Shown one piece after another: positions 33,440-44,236 of a stretch of 64,000 bases of DNA. The notes beneath the pieces were generated by a model. It did no database searches, had not been told where the DNA came from, and worked only from the letters and a program-made list of their open reading frames with translations. This stretch comes from Eunapius fragilis (Eukaryota; Porifera; Demospongiae; Spongillida; Spongillidae). Each line of letters starts with the position of its first letter. The stretch's first letter is position 1. The position numbers were made by a program, and so were the translations under genes. The DNA lies in the NCBI GenBank assembly GCA_963681505.1, contig OY811988.1, positions 4,323,735 through 4,387,734 on the forward strand, given 5' to 3'.

Positions 33440-35599
33440 CTGACCTAACGTGGGATGATAGTTTTCGATCAATAATATTAACTTACATTCTTTGTAGAAA
33501 CTGTGCAATAGTTATTAGCTTCCTGCCGCTGAAAAACGTCATGTAACTCCCTCGAAAGGGATCGATGTTTTCGGCAGCATAGCGGAAATCACCTCGCATA
33601 TGCATTCACGTTTCATGTTTCCATGATCAATCCTCAAAGGAATTTAATATCGCTATCCGGCATCCCTATAGCTGAGAAAAAAATTCGGCCCCCGCTGTGA
33701 TATGGCTACTGGTTAGTAGTCACAGAAACATATCTCGCCTCCGCCACTTCAACCTTTAAATGTCAGCATTACAAGTGAAGGCAGACCCCAGCTTGGTGCA
33801 CCTCATGGTACAGCCGCACATGTAACACACAATATATACTTGCAAAGTGGTGCCTTTATCAGTATCTGAAAACTTTACGCTCAATCGCAAATAATCAACC
33901 AAACGCGATCGACTCAGCCGCCTTGTCAGTCCCGTTCCAAACTTATACGTACAATTTTCACACCCATGCATCCATCGAAGACATTATAGAGTCGAACTTA
34001 ATCCTATCCCTCTCAGGCAGAGCTCTTCCTGCATGGTGTCCTTTTTGTCCTTTTATTACATCAAGACTTGGCAGTCTAGGCTTCACCACTTCACCATTTC
34101 AAGCAATGCAATATAGTTAGATGGTTCGATCCTACGTCACAAAACCCGCTATTATACAATCTCATTCAGCTAAAGACTATGCATTCAGTGCAATTGAAGC
34201 ACAGATCCCGGCCAAAAACCACGTGCATAAATCAAAGTGATAGCTCATATCCATTCAATGCATCTGAGGAGCTCGTTCATCAAAACGGCATATATACCTT
34301 GCAGTGTCACCCTTCTCTCGGTTGACCTTGTGATGATAAACTTCATTGCATAACCTACATCATTATACCATAATTATAATTTTTTGCCATAAATAAATAA
34401 GAATAAAAAGTGCTGTGCACATTTAGCTCGCATTGATATGAATACTTTATGCATGAAACTTGAAATAATCAACATGGATGCTAGGCACACGTAGTACGAT
34501 ATCATGCAGGATCCTGCATGTATATAAATGCTGCAAATACATGCATGACTGAATGCGGGTAATCGGCGACGAGAAAATAGTCCATCAGGGTCGAATGCAT
34601 TGGACACGAGGTTGGATGACACGAATGATGTGCGCGTATTTTAGGGACTCGGAACCTATACACACGTGGGAATACAAAATACTTCTATAGACGCACGATC
34701 AATTTAAAATATAGTAATTTCTCCGGTATAAGTGTCCGTAATGCTTGTGAATGATTGGACCGTACCCTTTGACCGGTTCTATCCAAATGGTCGGACCAGT
34801 ATGACAAATTGACAGCTCCAATACATCCTGGCAGAGTCAATATGCTTGACACAAGATATCAGCCCAATCATGTACCACTATTAACCCAAATCATGAATCA
34901 CTATTAACCCCAATCCATGGACCACTGTAAACCCCAATCCTGTACCAATTTTAACCCAAATCATGTACCACTATTAACCCCTATCATGGACGACTATTAC
35001 CCAATCATGGACCACTGTTAGCCCCAATCATGAATCACTATTAACCCTAATCATGGACCACTATTAGCCCCAATTCTTATAACTTATGCATCGTGGGACA
35101 ACTTACGTTTGATATCTTATTATTGGCATTGTATATAGCCAACAACTGATCTTGCTAGGGCCTAGGGGCGGATACAGGAATTCTGGAATCGAATAATAAA
35201 TGGGCGGGAGGTGTTTGCGCGGGAAGCATTTGGGGACCCGCACTTCGTTGCGCTAGTTTTAGCGCTGGTAACAATGGCTTCCCCGTTCTAATAGTCGCCA
35301 TCGCATACCGTAACCACGTATGCGTTAATTTATACTCATAGTGATACGTTAGTTCGGTTGGGTTCCCGTCTGCCTTGCTCGTCTGATTGCAACATTAATC
35401 TATATGCTCGATTGAGTTGTACATCGTAGAATGGCTGTCCCCCTGAGGTAATGTCCTCCCGAACATATTATATACATTATACCTCAGGTAATATTATCTG
35501 TTCTCACCCCCCACCCGAACGTTCATTGATAATACTTTAATTAGTCCGGATATTACACTTCTCGCCAGGGATCTGGGAGTCGATAAGGCTTGTTGAACG
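33440..35599. other. Upstream region of gene e, then gene-free DNA
   Basis: Colinear with R1 24,000-26,211. It includes the AATCATG-type minisatellite at 34,863-35,075, and I see nothing else supported. Confidence 0.5.
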
Positions 35600-37633
35600 T
35601 CAAAGCCCTTGTGCGGATGGAAGAGATGGTTGCACCATTGGGTCTATGGGAGCATTTTGTTCTTGATCTACATCACATGGTGGTCTAGCAGCAACTATTG
35701 GTAATGGATCATCTTTATCTGTCAGTTCAGCATTGCCTTGTGGAGTCCCTCTTTCCACAGTCCTGACCCTCACGACCTGTTCCCCCACCAACACACAAGC
35801 ACACACACCACACACACACACACACACACCACACACACACACACACACACATCTTTACAATCAGATTGAACTGTTTTAACACCTTGAATTGTCCACAACC
35901 CCAGGAAGCCACTAAGGGTACATCTATGGTTGTTTACATGAACCTTGTATCCCCCATTTGGAAGGTTCTGAACTCCCATGGCATCCGACAGAAACAAGCC
36001 AATCACGTTTCCTGAGTCCACAGTGGTCTTCTTCAGGGCTTCCTTTGCAGTTTGTACTGCTCTCATTGATGGCTGGGTGATAGGAAAAGATATTCAAATG
36101 CCAAAACCCAGTGATAAAGGTCTGGAAATCTGCACTAATCAGTGCTGAGATACCAAAGCCTCAAGGCCGACCACAGACTGATGAATAACATGTCCTAAGA
36201 CCCTGATTGCTTGTTCTGCAGAAGGCAAACACATGATGAGGCCTCTAGCATTTCAAATGTGCATAACCTATGACAAACAAGGTCTTAACTCAATATGATC
36301 CCACAAAGTTACAACGATACCCCAAGGCTTAGTTGGCCCCTCCAGGGGACAATGGGAGATATCATATTACTCTGACCAGCGAAATATTCCTTCCACCTTA
36401 CCCTCCTGCTGAGAATCTAACCCTGGCCACCAGACCACACCCATTGCCACCAGACTAAACCCATTGCAAGTGGGAACACAACACACAGCCCATACCTACA
36501 GCTATACACACATAGTGATTCACAGTCACACACAACATCATCCATTTACTCACTTCCCTAATACATTTGCAAATGCAAACCAGTACGCGCAAACATACTC
36601 ATACCAGAATGCCCATTCATGCTGCAATCTAACCAATACCACTCTACCAGCTGGGAGGGACTGCCACCTGGGTTCCCCAAAGGACACACCCAACCTCTAC
36701 GCCTATAGTGCTTCGTTTTGTGCTGTTGGGTTGCCATCCCTGGGTAACATTCTAACATGAGACAGGTCTCTACCTAATGGCAGCCACAGACACTGCTGAG
36801 CCTATGTCAGAAAGTGCTTCCATCATCAGGATGCTCCCCCCCCCCCCCCCCCCCCCCTCGCTGTGTGCATGGGAGCTTCACTCAGTGGTAGTCTACTTTA
36901 GCCCATCTGCATTAGAATGTTCTTTCCCCTACACGAACGAGTCAGTGCTTATCTCTTTATCCCAGTGATGCCATCAGTGAAAAGGACATGTCTACAGTTC
37001 TTAACCAATTACTGCTGAGATACGCATATCTTCATCAAAGGTGTGTTTACTGTTACCAATGAATTCATCCAGACCCTTTGAAAAATAATACCAATTTGAA
37101 GTTACTCATGTTCACCGCTTCAGATTATGTTGTTGAAACCCCTTCCATGCAACTACCTAAGATTCCTCTGCTGCTTCATATTGTCGTTTTTGGACAACTC
37201 GACGTTAGCTAAACAAACATTCAGATGTTCATCGGTTAAAGAGAAACTGCAATGGTTTATGGTCAGAATGCACCACAAATTATCTCCAATCAAAAATAGG
37301 TGAAAATTGTTTACCATCTAAAACAATTGCTTGTCCTTCCTTTTCTAGCTGAGAGTACATGTTTTCCGCAGGGACTAAGAACATGAGGCACATGGTACTG
37401 TTTCACCTAACCCACCATCGCACAACTGGGACAGGGAGCCCCTTATCCCCAGACAGTGAGAGGCAATCACACAAAAGCTATTCAGCATCAAGATGCACTA
37501 GCAGGTTTCAGATGCAATCTGTCTACATAAACGGTCTCTTCCCCAGAACCGTTCCTGTCCCTACTCAAACAGCTTTTACAAGGGTGCCTGTATGCTCTAC
37601 ACATGGGGGGAGCAGGGGGGGGGGGGGGGGGGG

Positions 37634-37781
37634 TGTTACAAGTCCCACTACTATCTAGAAATAGTTCTTATCACAAACACTCCAAGCAGCCCGCTTACAC
37701 ACAACACAGCGCATCCAAATCTCTAATAAGAGTTCCCCCCCCACTGCGCATGCGCAGTTCCCATAACAACCTCTCTAAACA
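37634..37781 (-). repeat. 3' LTR of the Gypsy element (148 bp)
   Basis: Base-by-base reading against 41,990-42,137 shows no difference. It starts TGTTACAAGTCC and ends CTCTCTAAACA on the plus strand. Confidence 0.95.
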
Positions 37782-37795
37782 TCCCCCCCCCTTTA
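37782..37795 (-). promoter_or_regulatory. Polypurine tract
   Basis: On the minus strand GTAAAGGGGGGGGGA lies directly against the 3' LTR, the expected position of the plus-strand primer. Confidence 0.85.
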
Positions 37796-37822
37796 CAAAA
37801 AAACTTGACTAAAGTTTCAGCC

Positions 37823-40372
37823 TTAGAACCTCCTGTAGTCTTGATATCGTGAAGGCTCTCTGACCACTCGTCCAGACCTGGTTTTGTACCCATTCTGTCT
37901 TGCAGCAGTTTCCTGTGGCTCTAGTCGGACTTCGACTTGAGGCTCCCTCCCTTGGTCCTTCACTCCCTCCTTTCCATTTCGTTCCTGTGTTGAAGCCGGA
38001 GCTTGACCTTCCATGTCAGGTCTGGGTACAGGTACATCTGAGGTCACACCAGGTACTGTCACAGGTTCTGTTGAGTTCCCCTCCTTCACCTCCGAGAGAT
38101 CATCCTGCCCTTGACCATATTCCGTGGCCTCCCCTGGTGGCCAATTATAAGTCGGCTTCAGAAACCTCCTATTTCTCCGGAGTACCTGGCCATCCACATC
38201 CACTACGTATGACCTGTCAGACAGCTTGTCTACACACATTCCGCGATTCCATTGCGTCTTTTTAGCCAACATGTCTTGGACCAATACAGGTTGTCCCACC
38301 TGCAGCGGAGGGTGATCTCTCCTGGTGTTTGTCCGGTCTTGAATCACTTCCTGCTGATGTACTTTTTTTCTCCACATGTCATCCTGTACCTCGGGCACCA
38401 GTTTGTCGGTCGCTATTGGAACAGCTCCCCTCGTCCTCCGAGCCAGGAACCTTTGACTTGGGCTGGAGTCTAATCCCACAGTAGGTGTATTGCGCCATTC
38501 CAATAGTGCCCAAAATGGATCTTTACTTCTTCTCAACAATTTTTTCGCTATCTTAACTGCCGATTCAGCCTTTCCGTTCGACTGACTATTGTAAGGTGAG
38601 GACATGGTGTGTTGAAATTCCCAGCCTTTTGCAAACTCCCTGAACTCCCTGGCTATGAACTGTGGCCCACCATCTGTTTGTACGGTCACTGGTATTCCAT
38701 AACGTGAAAACTGTTCTTTGATGGCGTCCACCACCACTGTAGCAAGGGTAGTTTTGAGAGCAGAAATTTCAAAGTAGTCAGTTAGGTAGTCCACAATAAG
38801 CAGAAAATCCTTGCCCTTGAATCTGAACAGATCAATTCCAACCTTTTCCCAAGGTTTCTGAGGGATATAGTGTGCCAAATGCTTCTCCTTAGGCATCGCT
38901 GGAGAGTCCATTTCACAAACAGTGCATTGAGAGCACACTCTCTTTACATCTTCTGTCATTCCTGGCCAATACACTGAGTCCCTCGCTCTTCTCAATGTCG
39001 ATTCAATACCTTGATGACTCGCATGCAGTCTTTGCAGTATCTGGCCTCTGAGTTCAAAGGGAACAACAACCTGCCCCCCCTTATAGATGATCCCATCTTG
39101 AACCGTCAAGCAGTCTCGAACGTTCCAGTATGGTCTTAACGGTAGGGACACCTGTGCAATGTTGGACGGCCATCCCTGACCAAGAACTCGTCTCAGTCCA
39201 CATTGTTCAGGATCCTGCAGTGCTGTTTTTTTTATGGCTTCCATTCTCTGGTCGCTAACAAAAACAAACTCCCGCTCCTTGGTACTCTCCACCTCCTGAT
39301 TTTCAAGGCGAAAAACATCGTATTTCTCACACTCCTTTCCTGAGGACGATTCCACAGGAGCTCTGGACAACACGTCAGCCACCACTTGTAGTTTTCCCGG
39401 CACATACACCACATCCAGGTCGTATCGCTGCAACTGTAACAGCATTCTCTGTAGTCGCCTAGGTGCAACTAAAATGGACTTCTTGGCAATCATCTCTAAG
39501 GGCTTGTGGTCCGTCTCAATTCTAACTCTCTTTCCATAGATGTATTGATCTAGTCGTTGGCAGGCGAAAACTATTGCCAGACACTCCAGCTCTAAAGCAA
39601 CGTAATTCTTTTCGCTCTTTGTCAGCGATCGTGACACTGATGCTATAGGTCGCCCATCTTGTAACAAAGTGGCTCCAAGCCCCTCAGTGCTTGCATCACA
39701 CTGAATAACGATGGGTTTACGTACGTCGTAGAATGCTAACAGCTGATCATTGCTAATGAGAGTCTTCAGCTCTTCAAAGGCTGCATGTTCCTTGGTCCCC
39801 CACACAAATTCAGCATCTATTTCTGTTAAACGCCTCAAAGGCTCCGCCACTTTCGACAAATTCGGTAGAAACCTGGACAGATAATTGGACATTCCAAGGA
39901 AACGGCGCACTTCTTGAACAGTCTTTGGGACAGGCATGTCTTTCACCGCCTTTACTTTTGCCACATCTGGTTTAACTCCCTCTGCTGAGATTTGATGTCC
40001 AATGTACAGCAGTTCTGTCTGGTGCAGGCGCATCTTATCTTTGTTGAACTTTAAATTGACTTCCCGCGCCCTCTGAAGCAGCTTGAACAGTTTCTGATCG
40101 TGGTCCTGCCTGGCCATTGCCTCCGTTTCACCTACTCCAAACACTAGTGTATCATCTGCAACAACAGCTACACCTTCCAGCCCGTGTAGGACCCCCTGGA
40201 GTCTCCGCTGAAATTCCTCCGGAGCCGATGAAATTCCAAACGGCATTCTGAGCCAGCGATACTTGCGCTCGGCTCCCCAGAAAGTTGTCAAAAAGCTACT
40301 ACTCTCACTTAATTTTACTTGCAGGAACCCATCTTTGGCGTCAAGTAGACTAAACACTCTGGCTCCTTTCAA
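37823..40372 (-). CDS. pol: Gypsy pol: reverse transcriptase (part), RNase H, integrase
   Basis: The frame of 849 codons begins inside the reverse transcriptase; the first codon is not a true start. MPFGISSAPEEFQ lies near residue 43 and the catalytic motif reads VADD at 71-74, where most Gypsy elements have YxDD. RNase H spans about 219-300 (CDAS 225-228, ETDHKPL 286-292). The integrase zinc finger uses H450, H453, C480 and C483. Its core has D514, D567 and E603. The basic tail ends near the polypurine tract. The upstream half of the polyprotein lies in another frame (40,350-41,939). Confidence 0.93.
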   Translation of the reverse strand: MKGARVFSLLDAKDGFLQVKLSESSSFLTTFWGAERKYRWLRMPFGISSAPEEFQRRLQGVLHGLEGVAVVADDTLVFGVGETEAMARQDHDQKLFKLLQRAREVNLKFNKDKMRLHQTELLYIGHQISAEGVKPDVAKVKAVKDMPVPKTVQEVRRFLGMSNYLSRFLPNLSKVAEPLRRLTEIDAEFVWGTKEHAAFEELKTLISNDQLLAFYDVRKPIVIQCDASTEGLGATLLQDGRPIASVSRSLTKSEKNYVALELECLAIVFACQRLDQYIYGKRVRIETDHKPLEMIAKKSILVAPRRLQRMLLQLQRYDLDVVYVPGKLQVVADVLSRAPVESSSGKECEKYDVFRLENQEVESTKEREFVFVSDQRMEAIKKTALQDPEQCGLRRVLGQGWPSNIAQVSLPLRPYWNVRDCLTVQDGIIYKGGQVVVPFELRGQILQRLHASHQGIESTLRRARDSVYWPGMTEDVKRVCSQCTVCEMDSPAMPKEKHLAHYIPQKPWEKVGIDLFRFKGKDFLLIVDYLTDYFEISALKTTLATVVVDAIKEQFSRYGIPVTVQTDGGPQFIAREFREFAKGWEFQHTMSSPYNSQSNGKAESAVKIAKKLLRRSKDPFWALLEWRNTPTVGLDSSPSQRFLARRTRGAVPIATDKLVPEVQDDMWRKKVHQQEVIQDRTNTRRDHPPLQVGQPVLVQDMLAKKTQWNRGMCVDKLSDRSYVVDVDGQVLRRNRRFLKPTYNWPPGEATEYGQGQDDLSEVKEGNSTEPVTVPGVTSDVPVPRPDMEGQAPASTQERNGKEGVKDQGREPQVEVRLEPQETAARQNGYKTRSGRVVREPSRYQDYRRF

Positions 40373-41939
40373 CCCGGGGTAGGACGTCGTCTAAAGTAGG
40401 AAGATGGAAGTGGTTTCGTCGGATCGCTTTGTTTAGATCCCGAGGGTCCAAACAGACACGAACAGACTTCTTATCAGGTTTCCACACTGTGGTAATGTTA
40501 CTGATCCACTCTGTGGGCTGCTCCACAGCTGCAATAATCCCATTTTCCTCTAAAACTCTGAGCTTGTCCTCAACTGCTGCCCGCATGGTATGAGGTATCT
40601 TCCTTGGTCTATTAAGCATTGGGGGCACTGCTGGGTCTAGGTCTATCTGGTATTCTCCGGGTAGGCACCCAACGCCACTGAAAACATCACCAAACTCCAT
40701 CAAGACCTTCTCCTTTGTCAACGGGCTATGCTCCGCCACCAGATTCACTTTCTCCAACCTGTATGACAGTAGCTCCAACTGTAAACAGGTGTCCAAAGAT
40801 ATTAAGGTATGATGCCTGGTCTTCAATACCTCGAACACCAGCTGCTTACTTTTTCCTTCCTTGTCTTTCACAACTACTACACACAACCCCAGTGATCGTT
40901 TTACCGATCCATCGTACATTGACAGTAAGGTTCTGCTGTCCTGTAACTTTGGTCTGCCTAACCTTACATAATCTTGGAAGGACATTACGTTGCAGGACGC
41001 AGCAGTATCCAGCTGAAAGGTCAACTTTATGCTCTTGCCGCTGGTCTGACACCAAAAGCTAGCTAGCAATTTTTTCCCCTTTTTCTCTACCTTGATCTGC
41101 AGTAATTCCTCTGTTTCCAACTCTTGGACCAACTGGGTTGGTCTGCTTCTCATCTTGCACCTCCTTGCAAAATGGTTGAGCCCATTACACTTGAGGCATC
41201 TTTGCCCAAACGCTGGACACTGGCGGGGTCGGTGGCTTCTTCCGCACTTCCCACATTCCTGCTCCTCCTTATCTCTCCTATCCAACTCGATACCTTCAGA
41301 CCTTGACTCTTTACCCTTGACTGGCACACCCCTGTTCCTCACCATGGCAACTTCATCCTCTTCGCGGTGTTCATCTTTGACTGCTGCTACTTGTTCGGAC
41401 AGTTCCTTAGCCTCCCAACTCTGCAGATCAGCAGTCGTTGCCTCGATAGTTTGGCACATCTGAATAGCTTTTGCTAAATCCAATTTCTCTGTCTCAAAAA
41501 GTCTTCTTCTCATGCGCTCACTGTCAATGCCCCTTATCAAAACATGCAGCATCAAATCTTCTTTCAGGTTCCCAAAGTCACAATCCTTGACTTGCTTACG
41601 CAGCTCTGACACAAACTGATCTACGGTTCGGCCTGCCTGTTTCAGCTGAAAAAACTTGTCCCTGAGTACATGCTTACTGGTTCTTCGAGCACAGAGTGAG
41701 TCCAGCTTGGTCATGACTCCCTCAAAACCTTTGTCTTCTCCCTCCGCGAACGTCAACGCCTCATACATATCGTTAATTCTAGGACCCACGACTCGCAAAA
41801 ACAGGGCTAATTTCACCGCTGAGTCTGCCTTATCCTTTCCCAGCGCCGTCAAAAAGAGCGCGAACTCCTTTTTGAATCGTTGCCATTGCTCCGTGACATC
41901 TCCCTCGCCAACCTGATCGGGAACTAAGTATTTCTCCAT
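40350..41939 (-). CDS. gag: Gypsy gag-protease and start of reverse transcriptase
   Basis: ATG at 41,939, 51 bp inside the 5' LTR boundary. Residues 1-200 are a capsid-like helical region. Two CCHC-like zinc knuckles lie at 229-241 (CGKCGRSHRPRQC) and 248-261. The protease active site reads DTAAS at 311-315 in place of the usual DTGA/DSGA. Reverse transcriptase starts near residue 440 (PAVPPMLNRPRKIP, then KPDKKSVRVCLDPRDLNK). The frame leaves the RT consensus near 40,375, at a short C run, and ends at 40,350. It overlaps the pol frame by 23 bases. The break falls inside a conserved domain, so it is a mutation or assembly error rather than a gag-pol recoding site. Confidence 0.93.
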   Translation of the reverse strand: MEKYLVPDQVGEGDVTEQWQRFKKEFALFLTALGKDKADSAVKLALFLRVVGPRINDMYEALTFAEGEDKGFEGVMTKLDSLCARRTSKHVLRDKFFQLKQAGRTVDQFVSELRKQVKDCDFGNLKEDLMLHVLIRGIDSERMRRRLFETEKLDLAKAIQMCQTIEATTADLQSWEAKELSEQVAAVKDEHREEDEVAMVRNRGVPVKGKESRSEGIELDRRDKEEQECGKCGRSHRPRQCPAFGQRCLKCNGLNHFARRCKMRSRPTQLVQELETEELLQIKVEKKGKKLLASFWCQTSGKSIKLTFQLDTAASCNVMSFQDYVRLGRPKLQDSRTLLSMYDGSVKRSLGLCVVVVKDKEGKSKQLVFEVLKTRHHTLISLDTCLQLELLSYRLEKVNLVAEHSPLTKEKVLMEFGDVFSGVGCLPGEYQIDLDPAVPPMLNRPRKIPHTMRAAVEDKLRVLEENGIIAAVEQPTEWISNITTVWKPDKKSVRVCLDPRDLNKAIRRNHFHLPTLDDVLPRVERSQSV

Positions 41940-41971
41940 TCCTCTCTTCCGTTTTCATACAGTTAGAGAAG

Positions 41972-41989
41972 AAACCACTTCTGACACCA
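41972..41989 (-). promoter_or_regulatory. Primer-binding site
   Basis: Directly inside the 5' LTR the minus strand reads TGGTGTCAGAAGTGGTTT. It begins TGG and is complementary to a tRNA 3' end of the form CCACTTCTGACACCA, which fits a leucine tRNA. The tRNA identity is from memory of animal tRNA-Leu ends. Confidence 0.75.
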
Positions 41990-42137
41990 TGTTACAAGTC
42001 CCACTACTATCTAGAAATAGTTCTTATCACAAACACTCCAAGCAGCCCGCTTACACACAACACAGCGCATCCAAATCTCTAATAAGAGTTCCCCCCCCAC
42101 TGCGCATGCGCAGTTCCCATAACAACCTCTCTAAACA
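41990..42137 (-). repeat. 5' LTR of the Gypsy element (148 bp)
   Basis: Identical by eye to the 3' LTR. An LTR pair with no differences implies a very recent insertion. Confidence 0.95.
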
Positions 42138-44236
42138 GGGGGGGAACTTACCATAAGAGTTGAAGAGTTCAAAAGTCTGAGGAATGCTTTCTGCTGGCTT
42201 ACTGCGTCATTTGCAATTGAATTATCCGATAGCCCTCAGCATGTCCTTCATTCGTTGAATACCATTCCCTTGAAATGGTACTCCACACTTGACAGAACAA
42301 CTTCTATGAATCTTGTCAGCACGTTCTGAAGGATGTGAAGATGTAGTACTGATAATGTGATCCGGTTACATCTGTGCACACATGCACACCAGGCATCCTC
42401 ATTCCCTACACTGTGTGCATTGGAAGATGGCTGGGGGCTGAGGGCACCCCAAATGTGCAAGCAATTATAGCAGCTGGAAGTATGATTGCTTGTGCAAGGT
42501 CCATCTTAGTGATAACATCTCCCTGCCAATAATTCACCAATGTGTGGTGGGGTGGGGGGAGAGTGGGAGTAGCTACAACTAGGATTCCAAGTATCACCAC
42601 AGATCCTGATAGTTCAGCCAGTGGAACCACACTGAAGCAGATATCTTTACCCCTTGTTCAACTCTTTCCCATAAAGCATGCTATATGAACTGAGGTATGA
42701 AGAACTGTACATGGTGCTGCTCATGGGGTCCACATGATTTTTACCACTTACCCTCCTCAACCAAGCGCATCCTTGAAAAGATCCAATAGCTGCTGTAGGC
42801 AGTTGTCAATACCAGCATGTAGGGAACTGAAAAAACAGCAAATTTGTGTCAGATATATACTGCCAATCCCTCACCATCAGATGGACCACTCCCAGAAACC
42901 ACAAGAGGGCTCATATAAGTTCAGTGAAATAGTGGTACAATGTACCCCCATAACACACTTGTCCCTTCACTCTCAACATATACGAAGTGTGCTAACTATG
43001 TCCTGCAGTAGAGCCTTGGCCACTGCACCCCGCATGAGGTTTGATTGTAGTATGATGTATGCTGCAGCTGCTGTATCCATCTCCAACGTAATGAGAGAAC
43101 CAGCTTTCTTGGGGGCAGGGGACAGAGGGGGGTGGGGGTGGGGGGGGGGGGGGTGCAGCACGGAAAATAAGGCTTCAATAGAACTGCTCACCCTGTTGTT
43201 GGGTACTTTGTGGTCTTCTTTGACACCCTTAACCCTGTTCATTGTTATTCCTCCAAATACCCGTGGCAGGTGTCCTTGTCTTCCCCAATGGTAGCATTCG
43301 ATCATTCCGGCCCCGACAATCAGTTGAGCTTCGTGATGACATCCATCTTGATTAACTCGTGGTCTAACCGACGTGTACATATTCTGGGGTCATAGCGATT
43401 TCCCCGCGTTCTATACTCCGCCAGCTCCGCCAACGTACCCAATTCAAATGCCTTGGAAAAGGTGAGGTGTACCTTCCATCAGTGTTATACCGATAACACA
43501 TTCCAACCGTCTTGCAATCAAGTCGGTCCCGCGGCAATTACATAATTTGAACGTTTCTCCGAATGCATAGGGGCTTGAATCTCAGCTATCCAAAACCTGC
43601 GACGCCGGAATATGGGTCGCTGCTTCCTCCTGCGCTCGCAAATCAGTTGAAGTGGAATCGATAGCTGAAACAAAAGGTGTGTGTGTGTGTGTGTGTGGCG
43701 GGGGGGGGGGGGGTCGTTGAACCACTTTTAAGGGGGACACTATGTACTAGGTTTACCGTTATAATTGATACGGGATTACGCCGTATAAACGCGGTCAATT
43801 TGTCATGCACGACTGATGACAATTTACTCCATTTCGGACGTTCATTAACAATTCCTGGCCCGTTTTGCAAATGTCCGTCACATTACCGCGCACGCACCCA
43901 TAGAAATACACTTGATTGCGTTACTTATGTAGAGCTTTAAAAGTCTTACGCCATATGAAGTTTTTCAAACGCGGAGTACAGTAGAGGTCTACCCATGGAC
44001 ACCATACGTAACTGTTTTTCAGACAAACTTAAGGCTTCCGCTAAGTGTATAGACCTTATTCACGCGCCATTTTGAATAATTACTGTCATGTGCCAGCCAT
44101 TGGGCGTCTTGCATTTTCGACGATTTACGAAGCTTGTTCATTCATTTATTCATAAGCAATAAGCTTGGTTAGTTTGTTTGAGGGATTGAGACCTTTTTGT
44201 TGCCAACCAGGGGTTGAAGACAACTAGTGTGAGTAT
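42138..44236. repeat. Blocks P2 and S2
   Basis: Colinear with P1/S1. It begins with the G run on the far side of the Gypsy insertion and ends at GTGTGAGTAT, where it continues into T. A (TG)n and poly-G tract lies at 43,678-43,713 where S1 has only poly-G. Confidence 0.85.

Larger units (their letters stand above)
30699..37600. repeat. Block R2: second copy of the R segment
   Basis: The copy starts inside the decayed reverse-transcriptase fragment and runs colinear with R1. It carries paralog e, the minisatellite at 34,863 and the 3' exons of the unassigned gene. At its right end the poly-G tract that links R to P is interrupted by the Gypsy element. Confidence 0.9.
37634..42137 (-). mobile_element. 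Ty3/Gypsy LTR retrotransposon, nearly complete
   Basis: The element is 4,504 bp and reads on the minus strand. It has two 148-bp LTRs starting TG and ending CA, a primer-binding site, a polypurine tract and gag-pol reading frames in the order Gag, protease, reverse transcriptase, RNase H, integrase. That order defines Ty3/Gypsy. There is no env-like gene. Both flanks are G runs, so a 5-bp GGGGG target duplication is likely but cannot be delimited. One frame break in the reverse transcriptase leaves two overlapping frames. Confidence 0.95.
35600..43664 (-). pseudogene. Second copy of the unassigned gene, interrupted and decayed (R2-P2-S2)
   Basis: Exons X1 (36,154-36,215), X2 (from 36,072) and X3 (about 35,600-35,776) are still readable. 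E9 (42,152-42,325) has in-frame stops. The E2 donor GTAAGA of the other copy is lost near 43,280. The E1 donor GTGAGA reads GTTTTG near 43,598. The Gypsy element (37,634-42,137) lies in the poly-G-bearing intron downstream of E9, in the same orientation as the gene. Together these changes mark a pseudogene. Confidence 0.45.

Noticed and set aside
40350..40380. Programmed gag-pol frameshift
   Set aside because: The break is inside the reverse transcriptase domain, well downstream of protease, where recoding is not expected.
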